A stretch of DNA of 64,000 bases, taken from positions 1-64,000 of the forward strand of contig NZ_JBAHUQ010000020.1 in NCBI RefSeq assembly GCF_036689865.1, given 5' to 3'. This stretch comes from Magnetococcus sp. PR-3. Lineage in GTDB: Bacteria; Pseudomonadota; Magnetococcia; Magnetococcales; Magnetococcaceae. Of the stretch, positions 37,574 through 47,343 are shown piece after piece. Under the pieces are notes generated by a model. It was given only the letters and a program-made list of their open reading frames with translations, had not been told where the DNA came from and searched no databases. Numbering within the stretch: the stretch's first letter is position 1; each line of letters opens with the position of its first letter. The translations under genes and the position numbers were made by a program.

Positions 37574-37990
37574 ATGATGACTCAGCATAAATCCGGCAGT
37601 GTACAAGAGTTGGCTTACCAGATTTGGGAAGAGCGTGGCTGTCCCCAAGGTGAGGACATGGACCATTGGTTAGAGGCTGAGCGTCGTATGGATGCACAGC
37701 AACAACCCGCCAAGCCTGTAGCCAAAAAGCCGGCGACGCGTAAAACCACGACAGCAGCCAAAGCCGCAACTTCTGCAGCCAAGAAGCCTGCGGCTAAAAA
37801 GCGTACAGCTAAAACTGCCAGTACAGCAGCTAAGAAGCCAGCCGCCAAAGCCGCCAGTACAGCAGCTAAGAAGCCAGCCGCCAAAGCCGCCGCTTCTACA
37901 GCTAAAAAAACCACAGCAAAAACGACGACGACCAAGCGTACAGCAGCCGCTAAAAAGCCCACAACCAAGGCTGCACCCTCCGCCGGTTAA
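37574..37990 (+). CDS. DUF2934 / histone H1-like Lys-Ala-rich protein
   Basis: The 138-residue protein starts at ATG 37574 (a second ATG follows directly) behind GGGAG. The N-terminal 45 residues are a DUF2934 domain, VQELAYQIWEERGCPQGED followed by HWLEAERRM. The rest is a low-complexity basic tail of AAKKPAAK, TAAKKPA and KTTTTK repeats like AlgP and bacterial histone H1 proteins. The DNA contains near-identical repeats of about 36 bp (from 37823 and 37859) that may expand or shrink by slippage. Such tails bind nucleic acid non-specifically. Its place between glycogen genes is notable; a nucleoid or storage-granule role is conjecture. It ends with its own terminator. Confidence 0.8.
   Translation: MMTQHKSGSVQELAYQIWEERGCPQGEDMDHWLEAERRMDAQQQPAKPVAKKPATRKTTTAAKAATSAAKKPAAKKRTAKTASTAAKKPAAKAASTAAKKPAAKAAASTAKKTTAKTTTTKRTAAAKKPTTKAAPSAG
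37823..37892 (+). repeat. Tandem 36-bp coding repeats in the H1-like gene
   Basis: Two almost identical units starting ACAGCAGCTAAGAAGCCAGC lie end to end and encode TAAKKPAAKAAS. Shorter related units flank them. Confidence 0.85.
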
Positions 37991-38015
37991 AATCAAAACA
38001 GTCGCTGTTTTTAAA

Positions 38016-38052
38016 AGCCCCTTCTTTTAAGGATAAAGAAGGGGCTTTTTAG
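38016..38052 (+). terminator. Intrinsic terminator after the H1-like gene
   Basis: AAAAGCCCCTTCTTT pairs with AAAGAAGGGGCTTTTT around a short loop, giving a strong stem ending in T residues. Confidence 0.88.
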
Positions 38053-38188
38053 TGGAAAGAGGGATTGTTACAGCGGGTTCACAAAAAACTTAACATGATC
38101 TCCGAGCTGTCAATGGTATGGGTTACCTTACGGGTTAACAGCTGCTACGCCCCTTCGAAAATGCAGACAGGTTATTAAAGGTTTGAAT

Positions 38189-39658
38189 ATGAATATCATC
38201 ATGGTGGCGTCAGAGTGCGCACCAGTGGCCAAAGTCGGGGGGCTGGGTGATGTGGTGCACGGGTTAAGCCGTGAACTGCATTATCGTGGGCATGATGTCT
38301 CAATTATTCTCCCAAAATATGATTGTATGCGTTATGACCATGTATGGGATCTTGCCATCTATTATGAGAATTTAGCCGTACCATGGCATGGTGGTTTGGT
38401 CTCTTGTAACGTTTGGTTTGGTCATGTGGATGGCTTGAAATGTTACTTGATTGAGCCCCTAGGCAAGGAACAGTTTTTTAACCGTGGTACCTACTATGGC
38501 TTTTGGGATGATGCCCTGAGGTTTGGCTTTTTTTCACGGGCGGCGCTGGAGTTTTTATATAAAGCCAATCTACGTCCAGATATTATCCACACCCACGACT
38601 GGCAGACAGCACTACTGCCCGTCATGCTCTATGAGATTTATGAGCCTTTAGGGTTGGATCATCAAAGGGTATGCCACACCATTCATAATTTTAAACATCA
38701 AGGCACAACAGGGCATGACATCCTTTATGCCACAGGGTTAAACCGGCCTGACTATTATGGTCATATTGATCGTATGGGGGATGATTTTTCACCAGGTGCC
38801 ATCAACCATACCAAGGGGGCTGTCACCTATGCCAACTTTGTTACGACGGTCTCTCCTCAGCATGCATTTGAAGCTCGGCATACAGAGCATGCCCATGGGT
38901 TAGGGCATACCTTACACCGTTTTCAAGATAAATTTGGGGGGGTGCTGAATGGTTTGGATTATCATACCTGGAACCCGCAGACAGATCCCTATATTCGGGC
39001 CCATTATGATGGCGGTCAGCTCGAGCGTAAGTCTGAGAATAAGCAGGCATTGCGTGAGCGGTTGATGTTACAGTCCACCCATAAACCAATGGTGGCCTAT
39101 ATTGGGCGATTGGATACCCAAAAAGGGGTGCATCTCATCCGCCATGCTCTGTTCCGAACCTTGGAAAAAGGGGGGCAGTTTGTGTTATTGGGCTCGGCAT
39201 CTGAGCGGGGCATCAATGATGACTTCTGGAGCTTAAAGAACGATCTTAATGATAATCCCGATTGCCACCTGGAAATTGGGTTTGATGAAGGACTGGCCCA
39301 CCTGATTTATGCTGGGGTGGATCTGCTTGTGGTGCCCAGCTTATTTGAACCGTGTGGCTTGACCCAAATGATCGCACTACGCTATGGAACCGTACCAGTT
39401 GTACGCCGTGTTGGAGGGTTGGCCGATACGGTGTTTGATTGGAACCATAGTGATCTTCCCCCGACCAAGCGTAATGGCTTTGTCTTTGATAATGCCGATT
39501 ATGCTGGGTTGGAATCAGCCCTTGATCGGGCCATAGCGCTGTGGCAGCAAGATCCCATTCAGTTTCAAGCACTCATGCAGGCTGGTATGCGTTATGATCA
39601 TTCGTGGAAGTTACCAGCTGAGCACTATTTGAACATCTATGACTACATTAGCTGTTGA
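38189..39658 (+). CDS. glgA: Glycogen synthase, GT5 family (first copy)
   Basis: The 489-residue enzyme adds glucose from ADP-glucose to alpha-1,4 chains. The ATG at 38189 has AAAGG eight bases upstream; a TTG two codons earlier is too close. The N-terminal ADP-glucose loop is KVGGLGDVVHGLSREL, the acceptor region has HTHDWQTALLPV, and the C-terminal domain has IGRLDTQKGVHLIRHAL and LVVPSLFEPCGLTQMIALRYG. Length fits GlgA. glgB follows 36 bp later, so they form a synthesis pair. A second, divergent GT5 gene lies at 47344-48789, so the two may differ in primer use or regulation. Confidence 0.94.
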   Translation: MNIIMVASECAPVAKVGGLGDVVHGLSRELHYRGHDVSIILPKYDCMRYDHVWDLAIYYENLAVPWHGGLVSCNVWFGHVDGLKCYLIEPLGKEQFFNRGTYYGFWDDALRFGFFSRAALEFLYKANLRPDIIHTHDWQTALLPVMLYEIYEPLGLDHQRVCHTIHNFKHQGTTGHDILYATGLNRPDYYGHIDRMGDDFSPGAINHTKGAVTYANFVTTVSPQHAFEARHTEHAHGLGHTLHRFQDKFGGVLNGLDYHTWNPQTDPYIRAHYDGGQLERKSENKQALRERLMLQSTHKPMVAYIGRLDTQKGVHLIRHALFRTLEKGGQFVLLGSASERGINDDFWSLKNDLNDNPDCHLEIGFDEGLAHLIYAGVDLLVVPSLFEPCGLTQMIALRYGTVPVVRRVGGLADTVFDWNHSDLPPTKRNGFVFDNADYAGLESALDRAIALWQQDPIQFQALMQAGMRYDHSWKLPAEHYLNIYDYISC

Positions 39659-39694
39659 TCGGGCTTAGGCCCTGTTCTTTAGAAGGTAAATGCC

Positions 39695-41878
39695 ATGACA
39701 CAGCCTCTCACCGAATCCATGCAACGTTTGGCCGATGCCCGCCACCATGATCCCTTTGAGCTACTGGGAGGTCACGCTTTAGGTCATGGCAAGCTATTGG
39801 TGCGGGTCTTTTTACCCTATGCCGATCAGGTACGTATCCTGGCGCGGGATTCTCAATCTGTCTTGGAAATGACCCGTTTGGAAGGGAGTGATTTCTTTGA
39901 ATGGCAGGGTAGCGATACGGATATTGATGAGAGTTACCGCCTGTTATGGAAAGATAAGTGGGGGTATGAGCACCTTAATCGGGATCCATATGCCCAAAAA
40001 CCGATGATCAGTGAGTTTGACCTACATCTCTTTGGTGAAGGTAACCATACGCAAATTCAGAATTTTCTGGGTAGCCATGTCATGAGTAATGATGAGGGGG
40101 CAGGGGTTTGTTTTTCTGTCTGGGCACCCAATGCTGAGCGTGTCAGTGTGGTGGGGGATTTTAATCACTGGGATGGTCGTTGTCATCCCATGCGTGTTCT
40201 ACCCGATAGTGGTGTGTGGGAGCTGTTTATCCCGGACATGGAGCCCGGTGGTTATTACAAGTTTGAAGTGCGGGATCGGGAAGGAGCCATACATTTAAAG
40301 ACCGACCCCATGGCCCGTCAATTTCAGCTACGTCCAGAAACAGCCTCCGTTATTGTCCCGCCTTCTCCCTATGCATGGAGCGATGATGGGTGGATGCAAG
40401 CACGTAAAAAATGGGCATGGCAGGATGCCCCCGTTTCCATTTATGAACTGCATCCAGGCTCCTGGCAGCGGGGGTGTGAAGGGCAGTTTCTAAACTATAG
40501 AGAGATGGCCCACCGTCTGGTGGCTTATGTTCAGGAAATGGGTTTTACCCATGTGGAGTTAATGCCCATTACAGAACACCCTTTTGATCTTTCGTGGGGG
40601 TATCAAGCAACGGGTTATTTTGCACCAACCCGCCGCTTTGGGCGTGAAGATGATTTCCGCTATTTTGTGGATTATATGCATCGCCATGACATTGGTGTAA
40701 TTTTAGATTGGGTGCCCGCTCATTTTCCCAAGGATGCCCACGGCTTAGCCCGCTTTGATGGTACCCCCCTCTATGAGCATGCAGATCCAAGGCTTGGTGA
40801 GCATTTGGATTGGAATACTTACATCTTCAATTTTGGTCGTAATGAAGTAAAGAGCTTTCTTATCTCCAGTGCGTTGTATTGGCTGAATGAATTCCACTTA
40901 GATGGCCTTCGGGTTGATGCTGTGGCCAGTATGCTCTATCTGGACTACTCCCGTGAGGAGTGGGTTCCAAACATCTATGGCGGGCGTGAGAATATTGAAG
41001 CGGTTGAATTTATGCGCCACCTTAACTCTGTGGTGGGTCAAGAGTGCCCTGGTGCTTTGATGATTGCTGAAGAGTCCACCAGTTGGCCCAGTGTCACCAA
41101 GCCACCAGAGGTGGGCGGCTTGGGGTTCCATATGAAATGGAACATGGGGTGGATGAACGACTCCCTGAGCTATATGGCAGAGGATCCTATTCACCGTAAA
41201 TACCACCACGATAAATTGACCTTCAGTCTCTATTACGCTTTTAGTGAGAACTTCCTGCTACCTTTCTCCCATGATGAAGTGGTACATGGTAAAGGCTCCA
41301 TGGTGGGAAAAATGCCAGGGGATGAGTGGCAGCGGTTTGCTAACTTGCGTGTGCTCTATCTTTATCAGTTTACCCACCCAGGAAAAAAGCTGTTATTTAT
41401 GGGGACTGAGTTTGGCCATGGTAATGAGTGGGATTCGGCCGCGACGCTGGACTGGAGCTTGTTAGAACATGATTTTCATAGTGGGATGAAGGGGTTGGTT
41501 GCGGACTTAAACCACCTGTATGTACAGAGTGCTGCCTTACACAAAGCAGACTTTGGGTGGGAGGGGTTCCAATGGTTGGATGCCAATGATGGTGAGCAAT
41601 CCATTGCTGCGTATGTGCGCCAAGATGGCGATGAACATGTGGTGGTGGTGATTAACTTTACCCCAGTTGTGCGCCGTAACTATCGCTTAGGTGTGCCGCA
41701 GAACGCGATTTATCATGAGGTGCTTAACAGTGACTCTGAATATTATGCCGGTTCCAATGTGGGTAATGGGCCCGATCCTTTACAGGCCCAAGAGCTGAGT
41801 TGGCATGACCAACCATACTCCATTGAGATCACGTTGCCCCCCCTGGCAGGGATTATCTTTAAACCAGAGAGCGGATGA
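39695..41878 (+). CDS. glgB: 1,4-alpha-glucan branching enzyme
   Basis: The 727-residue enzyme cuts alpha-1,4 chains and reattaches them as alpha-1,6 branches. It has the long N-terminal form with two modules: residues 18-105 ([20 protein letters not shown]) and a CBM48 ([19 protein letters not shown]). The GH13 barrel carries the nucleophile in [16 protein letters not shown], the acid in MIAEEST and the third acid in [13 protein letters not shown]. Length is the same as E. coli GlgB (728). A ribosome-binding site GAAGG lies before the ATG. It is followed by an exceptionally long terminator shared with the convergent exporter gene. Confidence 0.97.
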   Translation: MTQPLTESMQRLADARHHDPFELLGGHALGHGKLLVRVFLPYADQVRILARDSQSVLEMTRLEGSDFFEWQGSDTDIDESYRLLWKDKWGYEHLNRDPYAQKPMISEFDLHLFGEGNHTQIQNFLGSHVMSNDEGAGVCFSVWAPNAERVSVVGDFNHWDGRCHPMRVLPDSGVWELFIPDMEPGGYYKFEVRDREGAIHLKTDPMARQFQLRPETASVIVPPSPYAWSDDGWMQARKKWAWQDAPVSIYELHPGSWQRGCEGQFLNYREMAHRLVAYVQEMGFTHVELMPITEHPFDLSWGYQATGYFAPTRRFGREDDFRYFVDYMHRHDIGVILDWVPAHFPKDAHGLARFDGTPLYEHADPRLGEHLDWNTYIFNFGRNEVKSFLISSALYWLNEFHLDGLRVDAVASMLYLDYSREEWVPNIYGGRENIEAVEFMRHLNSVVGQECPGALMIAEESTSWPSVTKPPEVGGLGFHMKWNMGWMNDSLSYMAEDPIHRKYHHDKLTFSLYYAFSENFLLPFSHDEVVHGKGSMVGKMPGDEWQRFANLRVLYLYQFTHPGKKLLFMGTEFGHGNEWDSAATLDWSLLEHDFHSGMKGLVADLNHLYVQSAALHKADFGWEGFQWLDANDGEQSIAAYVRQDGDEHVVVVINFTPVVRRNYRLGVPQNAIYHEVLNSDSEYYAGSNVGNGPDPLQAQELSWHDQPYSIEITLPPLAGIIFKPESG

Positions 41879-41898
41879 CGGTAGATTAGCCTCCCCCA

Positions 41899-41952
41899 TA
41901 CGTCACGAAAAAAGGCCCCCCGACAACTCGGGGGGCCTTTTTTCGTGACGTA
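41899..41952. terminator. Bidirectional terminator with 25-bp perfect arms
   Basis: The arms at 41899-41923 and 41928-41952 are exact reverse complements over a CAAC loop. Each contains GGCCCCCCGA or its complement, flanked by A and T tracts and by CGTCACG, so both strands read as hairpin plus T run. It separates convergent glgB and the exporter. Confidence 0.95.
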
Positions 41953-41993
41953 CCAAGGGTCGTTTCATGGAGTGGTGCAGGGTATTAACCGGG

Positions 41994-44579
41994 TCAGCTC
42001 TGTTGGTAGGGTTTTAACTTCTCAAGCAGTAGCGGCAAGACTGTTAAGTTTGCAATTAATGCAACCAGCATCGCACAGGCGGTCAAGAAGCCAAAGTAGA
42101 TGGTTGGCACAAACTGAGACAGGGTGAGAACAGAAAAGCCAATGGCAATGGTTACAGTGGTGTAATACAGCGCCCGACCAATACTACTATGGGATCTTCT
42201 AACCGCCGCAGGGTAGTCGCCATCTTTTTGAATTTCATGACCAAACCGGTAAATATAGTGAATGGTGTCATCCACACCAATACCAATACTGATGGCGGCA
42301 ATGGTAATGGTCATAATATCCAGTGGTATGCCCAGTGCGCCCATGCTACCCAGTATCAAGGGGATGGCAATTAAATTGGGAACGATGGCGATCAATGCTA
42401 ACTTAACCGACCGGAAAAGGATCATAAACATAACGAGAATCGCCCCCATAACAGCACCTAATGTGGTGATCTGGGAGTGAAACAACGATTGCAGCATATT
42501 ATTATAGAGTACCAGCATACCACTGACGTGGACTTGCTCTGGCTTTAACCCCACTTCATCAACCAACCCTTTGCGGATATCTTTTAACAGCAGATCACGT
42601 TTAAGGTTTGGATCGGATTCATAAACTCTGACAGAGTAGCGCAACTGGTTGCCATCATCTGACAGGTACGGTGTAAAGAGTGCGCTCTTTACTTCTGGCG
42701 TCAGTTTTTTATGGATGACCGACAGCGTAATATCATCCGGTAGCTCCCCCTCATTTAAATGAGAGAGTACCTCAAAGGTGGAGGATAAAGAGATAACCTT
42801 GCCACTCTCTTTCAGTCCATCTAACCATTGGTGGATTTTATCAACCTCAGGTGCCATGAAAGAGTTATACCAGTAACTACTCCCAGTGATACCTGCATCC
42901 TGGCTTAAGCCCGCTGCGCCCCAAAGTGAGTCTCCCGTACCATCCCCCCACAGTTCATCAACGCCCTCTTTAAAGACGTCACCTACGGCCTCAGCCGCAT
43001 CGGTGACCATGTCTGGCACAAAAGATGAGGAGGGATCAGATCCCATAGGCTGATCCGTCTGCTGTTGTACCGGTGGGTCGATAATGACATCAACCGACAT
43101 CGTACCACCCAGAGCCTGATCAATAAGCAGCATGCCCTGATGAATTTCCGTATCGGACTTAAAGTGATCGATAAAACGGTTTTCTACAGAGAGTTGGCTA
43201 ATACCAACGACACCAAGACCAACTAAAGCTACGGCGCCAGCCATCATGCGCCATCCCAGCTTTTCAATCATGCTGGGAAAAAGCGCCATGACACCACCTG
43301 TGACATCAATACGCTTTTTAGGGGGCATTAATGGTAAGCGGGCAAGCAGGGCAGGGAAGAGGGTAAAATTCAGCACCAAGGCGACGGTTAAGCTCAGGCA
43401 CATCATCCAGCCAAAATCGATGACTGGGCGTATACCACTGACCACCAAGGAGCCAAAAGCAACCATGGTGGTGATCACCATGTAAATGCAGGGGGTCGCT
43501 TTGCTGCGTATGGTTTGTTGAATTAACCAGCGTTGATCTTCTTCTGGGTTTTCTCGGTGAAGTTCCTGATAGCGTACAATCAGGTGAATGGTCAAAGAGA
43601 GGACAAAGATCAGCAGTAAGGCCAAAAAGTTGGAGGAGACGACGGTGATGGGCCAATCCAGCAGGGTCATAAAGCCGGTTGTTATCAAACCGGTTGCCGA
43701 TGCTGTAATGACGGCAATGCCAACCCAGCGTAACCGCCCAAAAGCGATGGCCAAGATAAGACCCATGACGGCTAAAACGGCTACTCCAAAGATACGCAAA
43801 TCACTCTGCACATAACGCATGATGTCGGTCACGATCATGGGTACGCCGCCCAAATACATCTGTGCAACCGTACGGTGTTCATCAAGTAGAGTACGGATAT
43901 GATCAATATCCTGCTGCTCTTGTAGAACAACCTTCTCTTTGTGGGTTTTAAAGGCGGCCGTGACTTCAATCAGTTCTGCAGCCTCTTCGTCCGAAAGTGC
44001 CCCTTCCATTTTTTTCACACGCAGGCTTTTTCGCTGGGCATGAAGTCTCTGGTAGGTGGCATCCCGTAAAAAGTTGACTTGAATGGCGGTTGTTTGTCCG
44101 TCAGCGCCCACTAAACGATCTTTATAGAGCGGGCTGCTACGGAGCTCTTTTTCGGCCAGTTTAATGTCTGTACGGGTATCGTCCAGAGTACGGATACCCG
44201 TGTCCAGTTCAGCAAAACTGATGGGGGGGGATTGGATAAGAGGAACATCCAGGATCGAGACAACCGATTTGACCCGGTCCATGCTGTCTACATCGTTACG
44301 CAGTTTGCGTAAGTCAGCAAGCGTTGCTGGATGAAACAGAGGGCGATTTTTTGGGGTGTAGGTAATCACCAAAAAATCATCACCACTATAGCGGGCTGCC
44401 ATGGCTTCGTAATAAGCCAGATCGGCATCATTCTCCAAAACCAGAGAGTCTGTAGAGATATCAATCTCAAGATCTTTGGCAAACCAACCCAAAACCACGG
44501 TCAGGCACAAAATAATGGCCAAGGTGATTGGGGTACGGTCAAGAACCGCTTTTTCGTAGAGTTTCAGCGCTGATGACAT
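41994..44579 (-). CDS. MMPL/RND-superfamily exporter
   Basis: The 861-residue inner-membrane protein has the two-fold RND layout: helix 1 (ITLAIILCLTVVLGWFA), a large periplasmic loop starting DLEIDISTDSLVLENDAD, a bundle of helices (about 255-440), a second helix and loop (about 470-680), and a second bundle at the C terminus. VDDTIHYIYRFGHE near residue 780 is the conserved proton-relay segment of the MMPL/HpnN/SecDF-like branch, with a related TIHLIVRYQE in the first bundle. Members export lipids, hopanoids or other hydrophobic molecules. GGGAGGG precedes the ATG. It is inserted between two glycogen transcription units but has its own terminators, so no functional link is assured. Confidence 0.88.
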   Translation of the reverse strand: MSSALKLYEKAVLDRTPITLAIILCLTVVLGWFAKDLEIDISTDSLVLENDADLAYYEAMAARYSGDDFLVITYTPKNRPLFHPATLADLRKLRNDVDSMDRVKSVVSILDVPLIQSPPISFAELDTGIRTLDDTRTDIKLAEKELRSSPLYKDRLVGADGQTTAIQVNFLRDATYQRLHAQRKSLRVKKMEGALSDEEAAELIEVTAAFKTHKEKVVLQEQQDIDHIRTLLDEHRTVAQMYLGGVPMIVTDIMRYVQSDLRIFGVAVLAVMGLILAIAFGRLRWVGIAVITASATGLITTGFMTLLDWPITVVSSNFLALLLIFVLSLTIHLIVRYQELHRENPEEDQRWLIQQTIRSKATPCIYMVITTMVAFGSLVVSGIRPVIDFGWMMCLSLTVALVLNFTLFPALLARLPLMPPKKRIDVTGGVMALFPSMIEKLGWRMMAGAVALVGLGVVGISQLSVENRFIDHFKSDTEIHQGMLLIDQALGGTMSVDVIIDPPVQQQTDQPMGSDPSSSFVPDMVTDAAEAVGDVFKEGVDELWGDGTGDSLWGAAGLSQDAGITGSSYWYNSFMAPEVDKIHQWLDGLKESGKVISLSSTFEVLSHLNEGELPDDITLSVIHKKLTPEVKSALFTPYLSDDGNQLRYSVRVYESDPNLKRDLLLKDIRKGLVDEVGLKPEQVHVSGMLVLYNNMLQSLFHSQITTLGAVMGAILVMFMILFRSVKLALIAIVPNLIAIPLILGSMGALGIPLDIMTITIAAISIGIGVDDTIHYIYRFGHEIQKDGDYPAAVRRSHSSIGRALYYTTVTIAIGFSVLTLSQFVPTIYFGFLTACAMLVALIANLTVLPLLLEKLKPYQQS

Positions 44580-44720
44580 GCAGGGGCCCTCCCGACCCGA
44601 TGCAATAAACCTATAATAGATTAAAACAGTGAATTATTGGCCATAATCCATAGCTATTGCAATGGTTGGCAATGTATCTAAAGCATAAAATTGAGTAATA
44701 ATGGCTAAGTACCAATACCC

Positions 44721-44760
44721 ACAAAAAAAGGGGTGGCATAGTCGCCACCCCTTTTTTTGT
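44721..44760 (-). terminator. Terminator of the glgA-glgP operon
   Basis: ACAAAAAAAGGGGTGGC (44721-44737) and GCCACCCCTTTTTTTGT (44744-44760) are perfect 17-bp arms with a 6-base loop. On the minus strand a T run follows the GC stem. Confidence 0.93.
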
Positions 44761-44780
44761 TTTATGTTGCCCGGTATCGC

Positions 44781-47270
44781 TTAGCGCTGCAGTTGCATGG
44801 GTTTGACTTTCCAAACATTTTCCGCATAAGTACGCACGGTCCGGTCAATGGAGAATTTCCCCATATTGGCCGTGTTTAGAATGGCCATACGGTTCCATTT
44901 GTCCTGATCTTTATAAGCCGTCTCTACTTGCTCTTGGCAAGCAATGTATGCTTCGTAATCGGCCATGAGTAGGAAATGGTCACCGCCAAACAGCAGGTTA
45001 TTGTACAGATCGCTGTAACGGCCTGGATCATCCGGACAGAAGAAGCCGTCACGAATCATCTCCATAACCCGGCGCAGCTCAGCGCTCTTTTCATAGAAGG
45101 TGTTGGGATCGTAACCACCTGCTCGTAAGTCGTTGGCTTCATCCGCGGTCATGCCAAAGATGAAGATGTTGTCATCACCCACCTCTTCTTTGATCTCAAT
45201 GTTGGCGCCATCTAGCGTACCGATGGTTAAAGCACCATTGAGGGCAAATTTCATATTACCCGTGCCAGAGGCTTCCATACCGGGTGTGGAGATCTGCTCT
45301 GAAAGCTCAGAGCCTGGCATGATGATCTCAGCCTTTGAAACATTGTAGTTGGGCAAAAATACCATCTTCAACATACCCTTAACCGCAGGGTCGTTGTTAA
45401 TGGTGTTACCGACATCATTGATCAAACGAATAATCTGTTTGGCAATATGGTAACCAGGGGCTGCCTTACCACCAATGATGACCGAGCGAGGAACCAGATC
45501 TGTCTCTATGCCATCACGAATACGCATGTAGCGGGTGATCACATGCATGACGTTGAGTAGCTGGCGCTTGTACTCATGAATACGTTTAACCTGTACATCA
45601 AACATGGAGTCTGGGTTTAGATCGACACCTGTTTTATCGGCAATCAATTGGGTTAAACGAATTTTATTATCCCGTTTAATCTCGTGGAATTTACGGCGGA
45701 AGGCCGCATCATCAGCCAGGGGGGCGAGTTCCGTTAATGCTGGCAGGTCAGAGATCCATTTTTCACCAATGCTCTCCTTGATCAAAGCCGAGAGACCTGG
45801 GTTAGACATGTTTAACCAGCGGTGTTGGTCAATACCATTGGTGACATTGGTAAAGACATCCTGGCGCATCTCTTTAAAGTCTTTAAACATGCCTGCTTGC
45901 ATCAGGCGCGAGTGCAGTTCAGCCACACCGTTGACAGAATAGCTGCCCACAATACAGACGTGTGCCATGCGTACACGTTTATTGACATCATCAATCAGTG
46001 ACATGCGGCTTAGGATGTCGCTATCACCCGGGTAGCGGTGTTTAACTTCTTTAAGGTGCTGGTGGTTGATCTGATAAAGAAGCTGCAGATGGCGGGGCAG
46101 AACATGCTCCATAATCGCAATGGGCCATGTTTCCAGCGCTTCAGGCAAGAGGGTGTGGTTGGTATAGGTAAAGGTTCGACGGCACAGCTCCCATGCCTCA
46201 TCAAAGCTCATGTGATAGTCATCACAAAAAATACGGAGAAGCTCAGGCACAGCCAAAGATGGGTGGGTATCATTCAGGTGGATAACCACCTTCTCCGGGA
46301 ACTGTTGAATATCCCCATTTTCCAGTGTAAAGCGCTCCAGAATATCTTGTAGGGAGGCGCTGACAAAGAAATACTCCTGCTTCAAGCGCAGCTCTTGACC
46401 GCGAAGGGTGGAGTCGTTGGGGTAGAGAACTTTGGAGAGGTTTTCTGAAACCGCTTTATCCTTAACGGCCTCAACATAGTTACCCTCATTAAAGTAGCTC
46501 AGATCAAAGTCACGAGTGGCTCGAGCAGACCATAGGCGCAAGTTGGTGGTGCTTGGCGTTTTATGCCCAGATAAAGGTACATCAAAGGCCAGTGCGACAA
46601 CATCTTCGGTATCAACCCATTGGCAGGTGTCATTACCCTCAGCATCTTTAAAGCAAAGGATCTTGCCGTTAAAACGTACCCGGTATTTGACGTTGGGCTG
46701 CTCAAACTCCCAAGGGTTACCATAGCGCAGCCAGTGCTCGGGATGCTCTACCTGCATACCCTCTTCAATGGATTGGCTGAACATACCGAACTCATAACGA
46801 ATGCCATAGCCCATACCGGGATAGCTTTGGTTGGCAATGGAGTCCAAAATACACGCGGCTAGACGGCCTAAGCCTCCGTTCCCCAACGCGGCATCGACTT
46901 CGCAACCTAGTATCTCATCCATATTTTGGTCGAACTCTGCCAACGCTTCCCCTAATAACGTATGCAGGTCCAGGTCTAGAATGGTCCGCATTAAATTGCG
47001 GCCAATCAGGTACTCCATGGAGAGGTAATAGACGCGACGGCCTTTTTCATCACGCAAGTGACGGTTCTGGCGAATACCCCGCTCACTCAGTACCCCACGT
47101 ACAAAATAGACCACGGCATAATACCAGTCGCGATCACTGGCAATTTCAGGGTCTTTGCCCACATCGTGGACCATGTAGTTAACCAGTTTTTCCTTGATGA
47201 AGGTGGCGTTCCAATCGGATCGGTCATGTTCATGTACCGAGGATTCGGAAAGTTGCTCGTCAAGTGTCAT
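44781..47270 (-). CDS. glgP: Glycogen/maltodextrin phosphorylase
   Basis: The 829-residue enzyme releases glucose 1-phosphate from chain ends using pyridoxal phosphate. The start is the ATG at 47268-47270 behind GAGAGA, giving MTLDEQLSESSVHEHDRSDW; the open frame extends to 47480 but into the upstream gene. Signatures include YYLSMEYLIGR, DAALGNGGLGRLAACILDS, VHLNDTHPSLAVPELLRI and the PLP site EASGTGNMKFALNGALT with its lysine. Length matches bacterial phosphorylases. It is the second gene of a minus-strand operon after glgA copy two (74 bp apart), pairing an elongating and a degrading enzyme. Confidence 0.96.
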   Translation of the reverse strand: MTLDEQLSESSVHEHDRSDWNATFIKEKLVNYMVHDVGKDPEIASDRDWYYAVVYFVRGVLSERGIRQNRHLRDEKGRRVYYLSMEYLIGRNLMRTILDLDLHTLLGEALAEFDQNMDEILGCEVDAALGNGGLGRLAACILDSIANQSYPGMGYGIRYEFGMFSQSIEEGMQVEHPEHWLRYGNPWEFEQPNVKYRVRFNGKILCFKDAEGNDTCQWVDTEDVVALAFDVPLSGHKTPSTTNLRLWSARATRDFDLSYFNEGNYVEAVKDKAVSENLSKVLYPNDSTLRGQELRLKQEYFFVSASLQDILERFTLENGDIQQFPEKVVIHLNDTHPSLAVPELLRIFCDDYHMSFDEAWELCRRTFTYTNHTLLPEALETWPIAIMEHVLPRHLQLLYQINHQHLKEVKHRYPGDSDILSRMSLIDDVNKRVRMAHVCIVGSYSVNGVAELHSRLMQAGMFKDFKEMRQDVFTNVTNGIDQHRWLNMSNPGLSALIKESIGEKWISDLPALTELAPLADDAAFRRKFHEIKRDNKIRLTQLIADKTGVDLNPDSMFDVQVKRIHEYKRQLLNVMHVITRYMRIRDGIETDLVPRSVIIGGKAAPGYHIAKQIIRLINDVGNTINNDPAVKGMLKMVFLPNYNVSKAEIIMPGSELSEQISTPGMEASGTGNMKFALNGALTIGTLDGANIEIKEEVGDDNIFIFGMTADEANDLRAGGYDPNTFYEKSAELRRVMEMIRDGFFCPDDPGRYSDLYNNLLFGGDHFLLMADYEAYIACQEQVETAYKDQDKWNRMAILNTANMGKFSIDRTVRTYAENVWKVKPMQLQR

Positions 47271-47343
47271 GAATTCTCTCTCAAACCGGGTTGCGGTTGT
47301 TATAACTATGGTTGGGTTTATTCTGATAATGATCCGTAGATCT

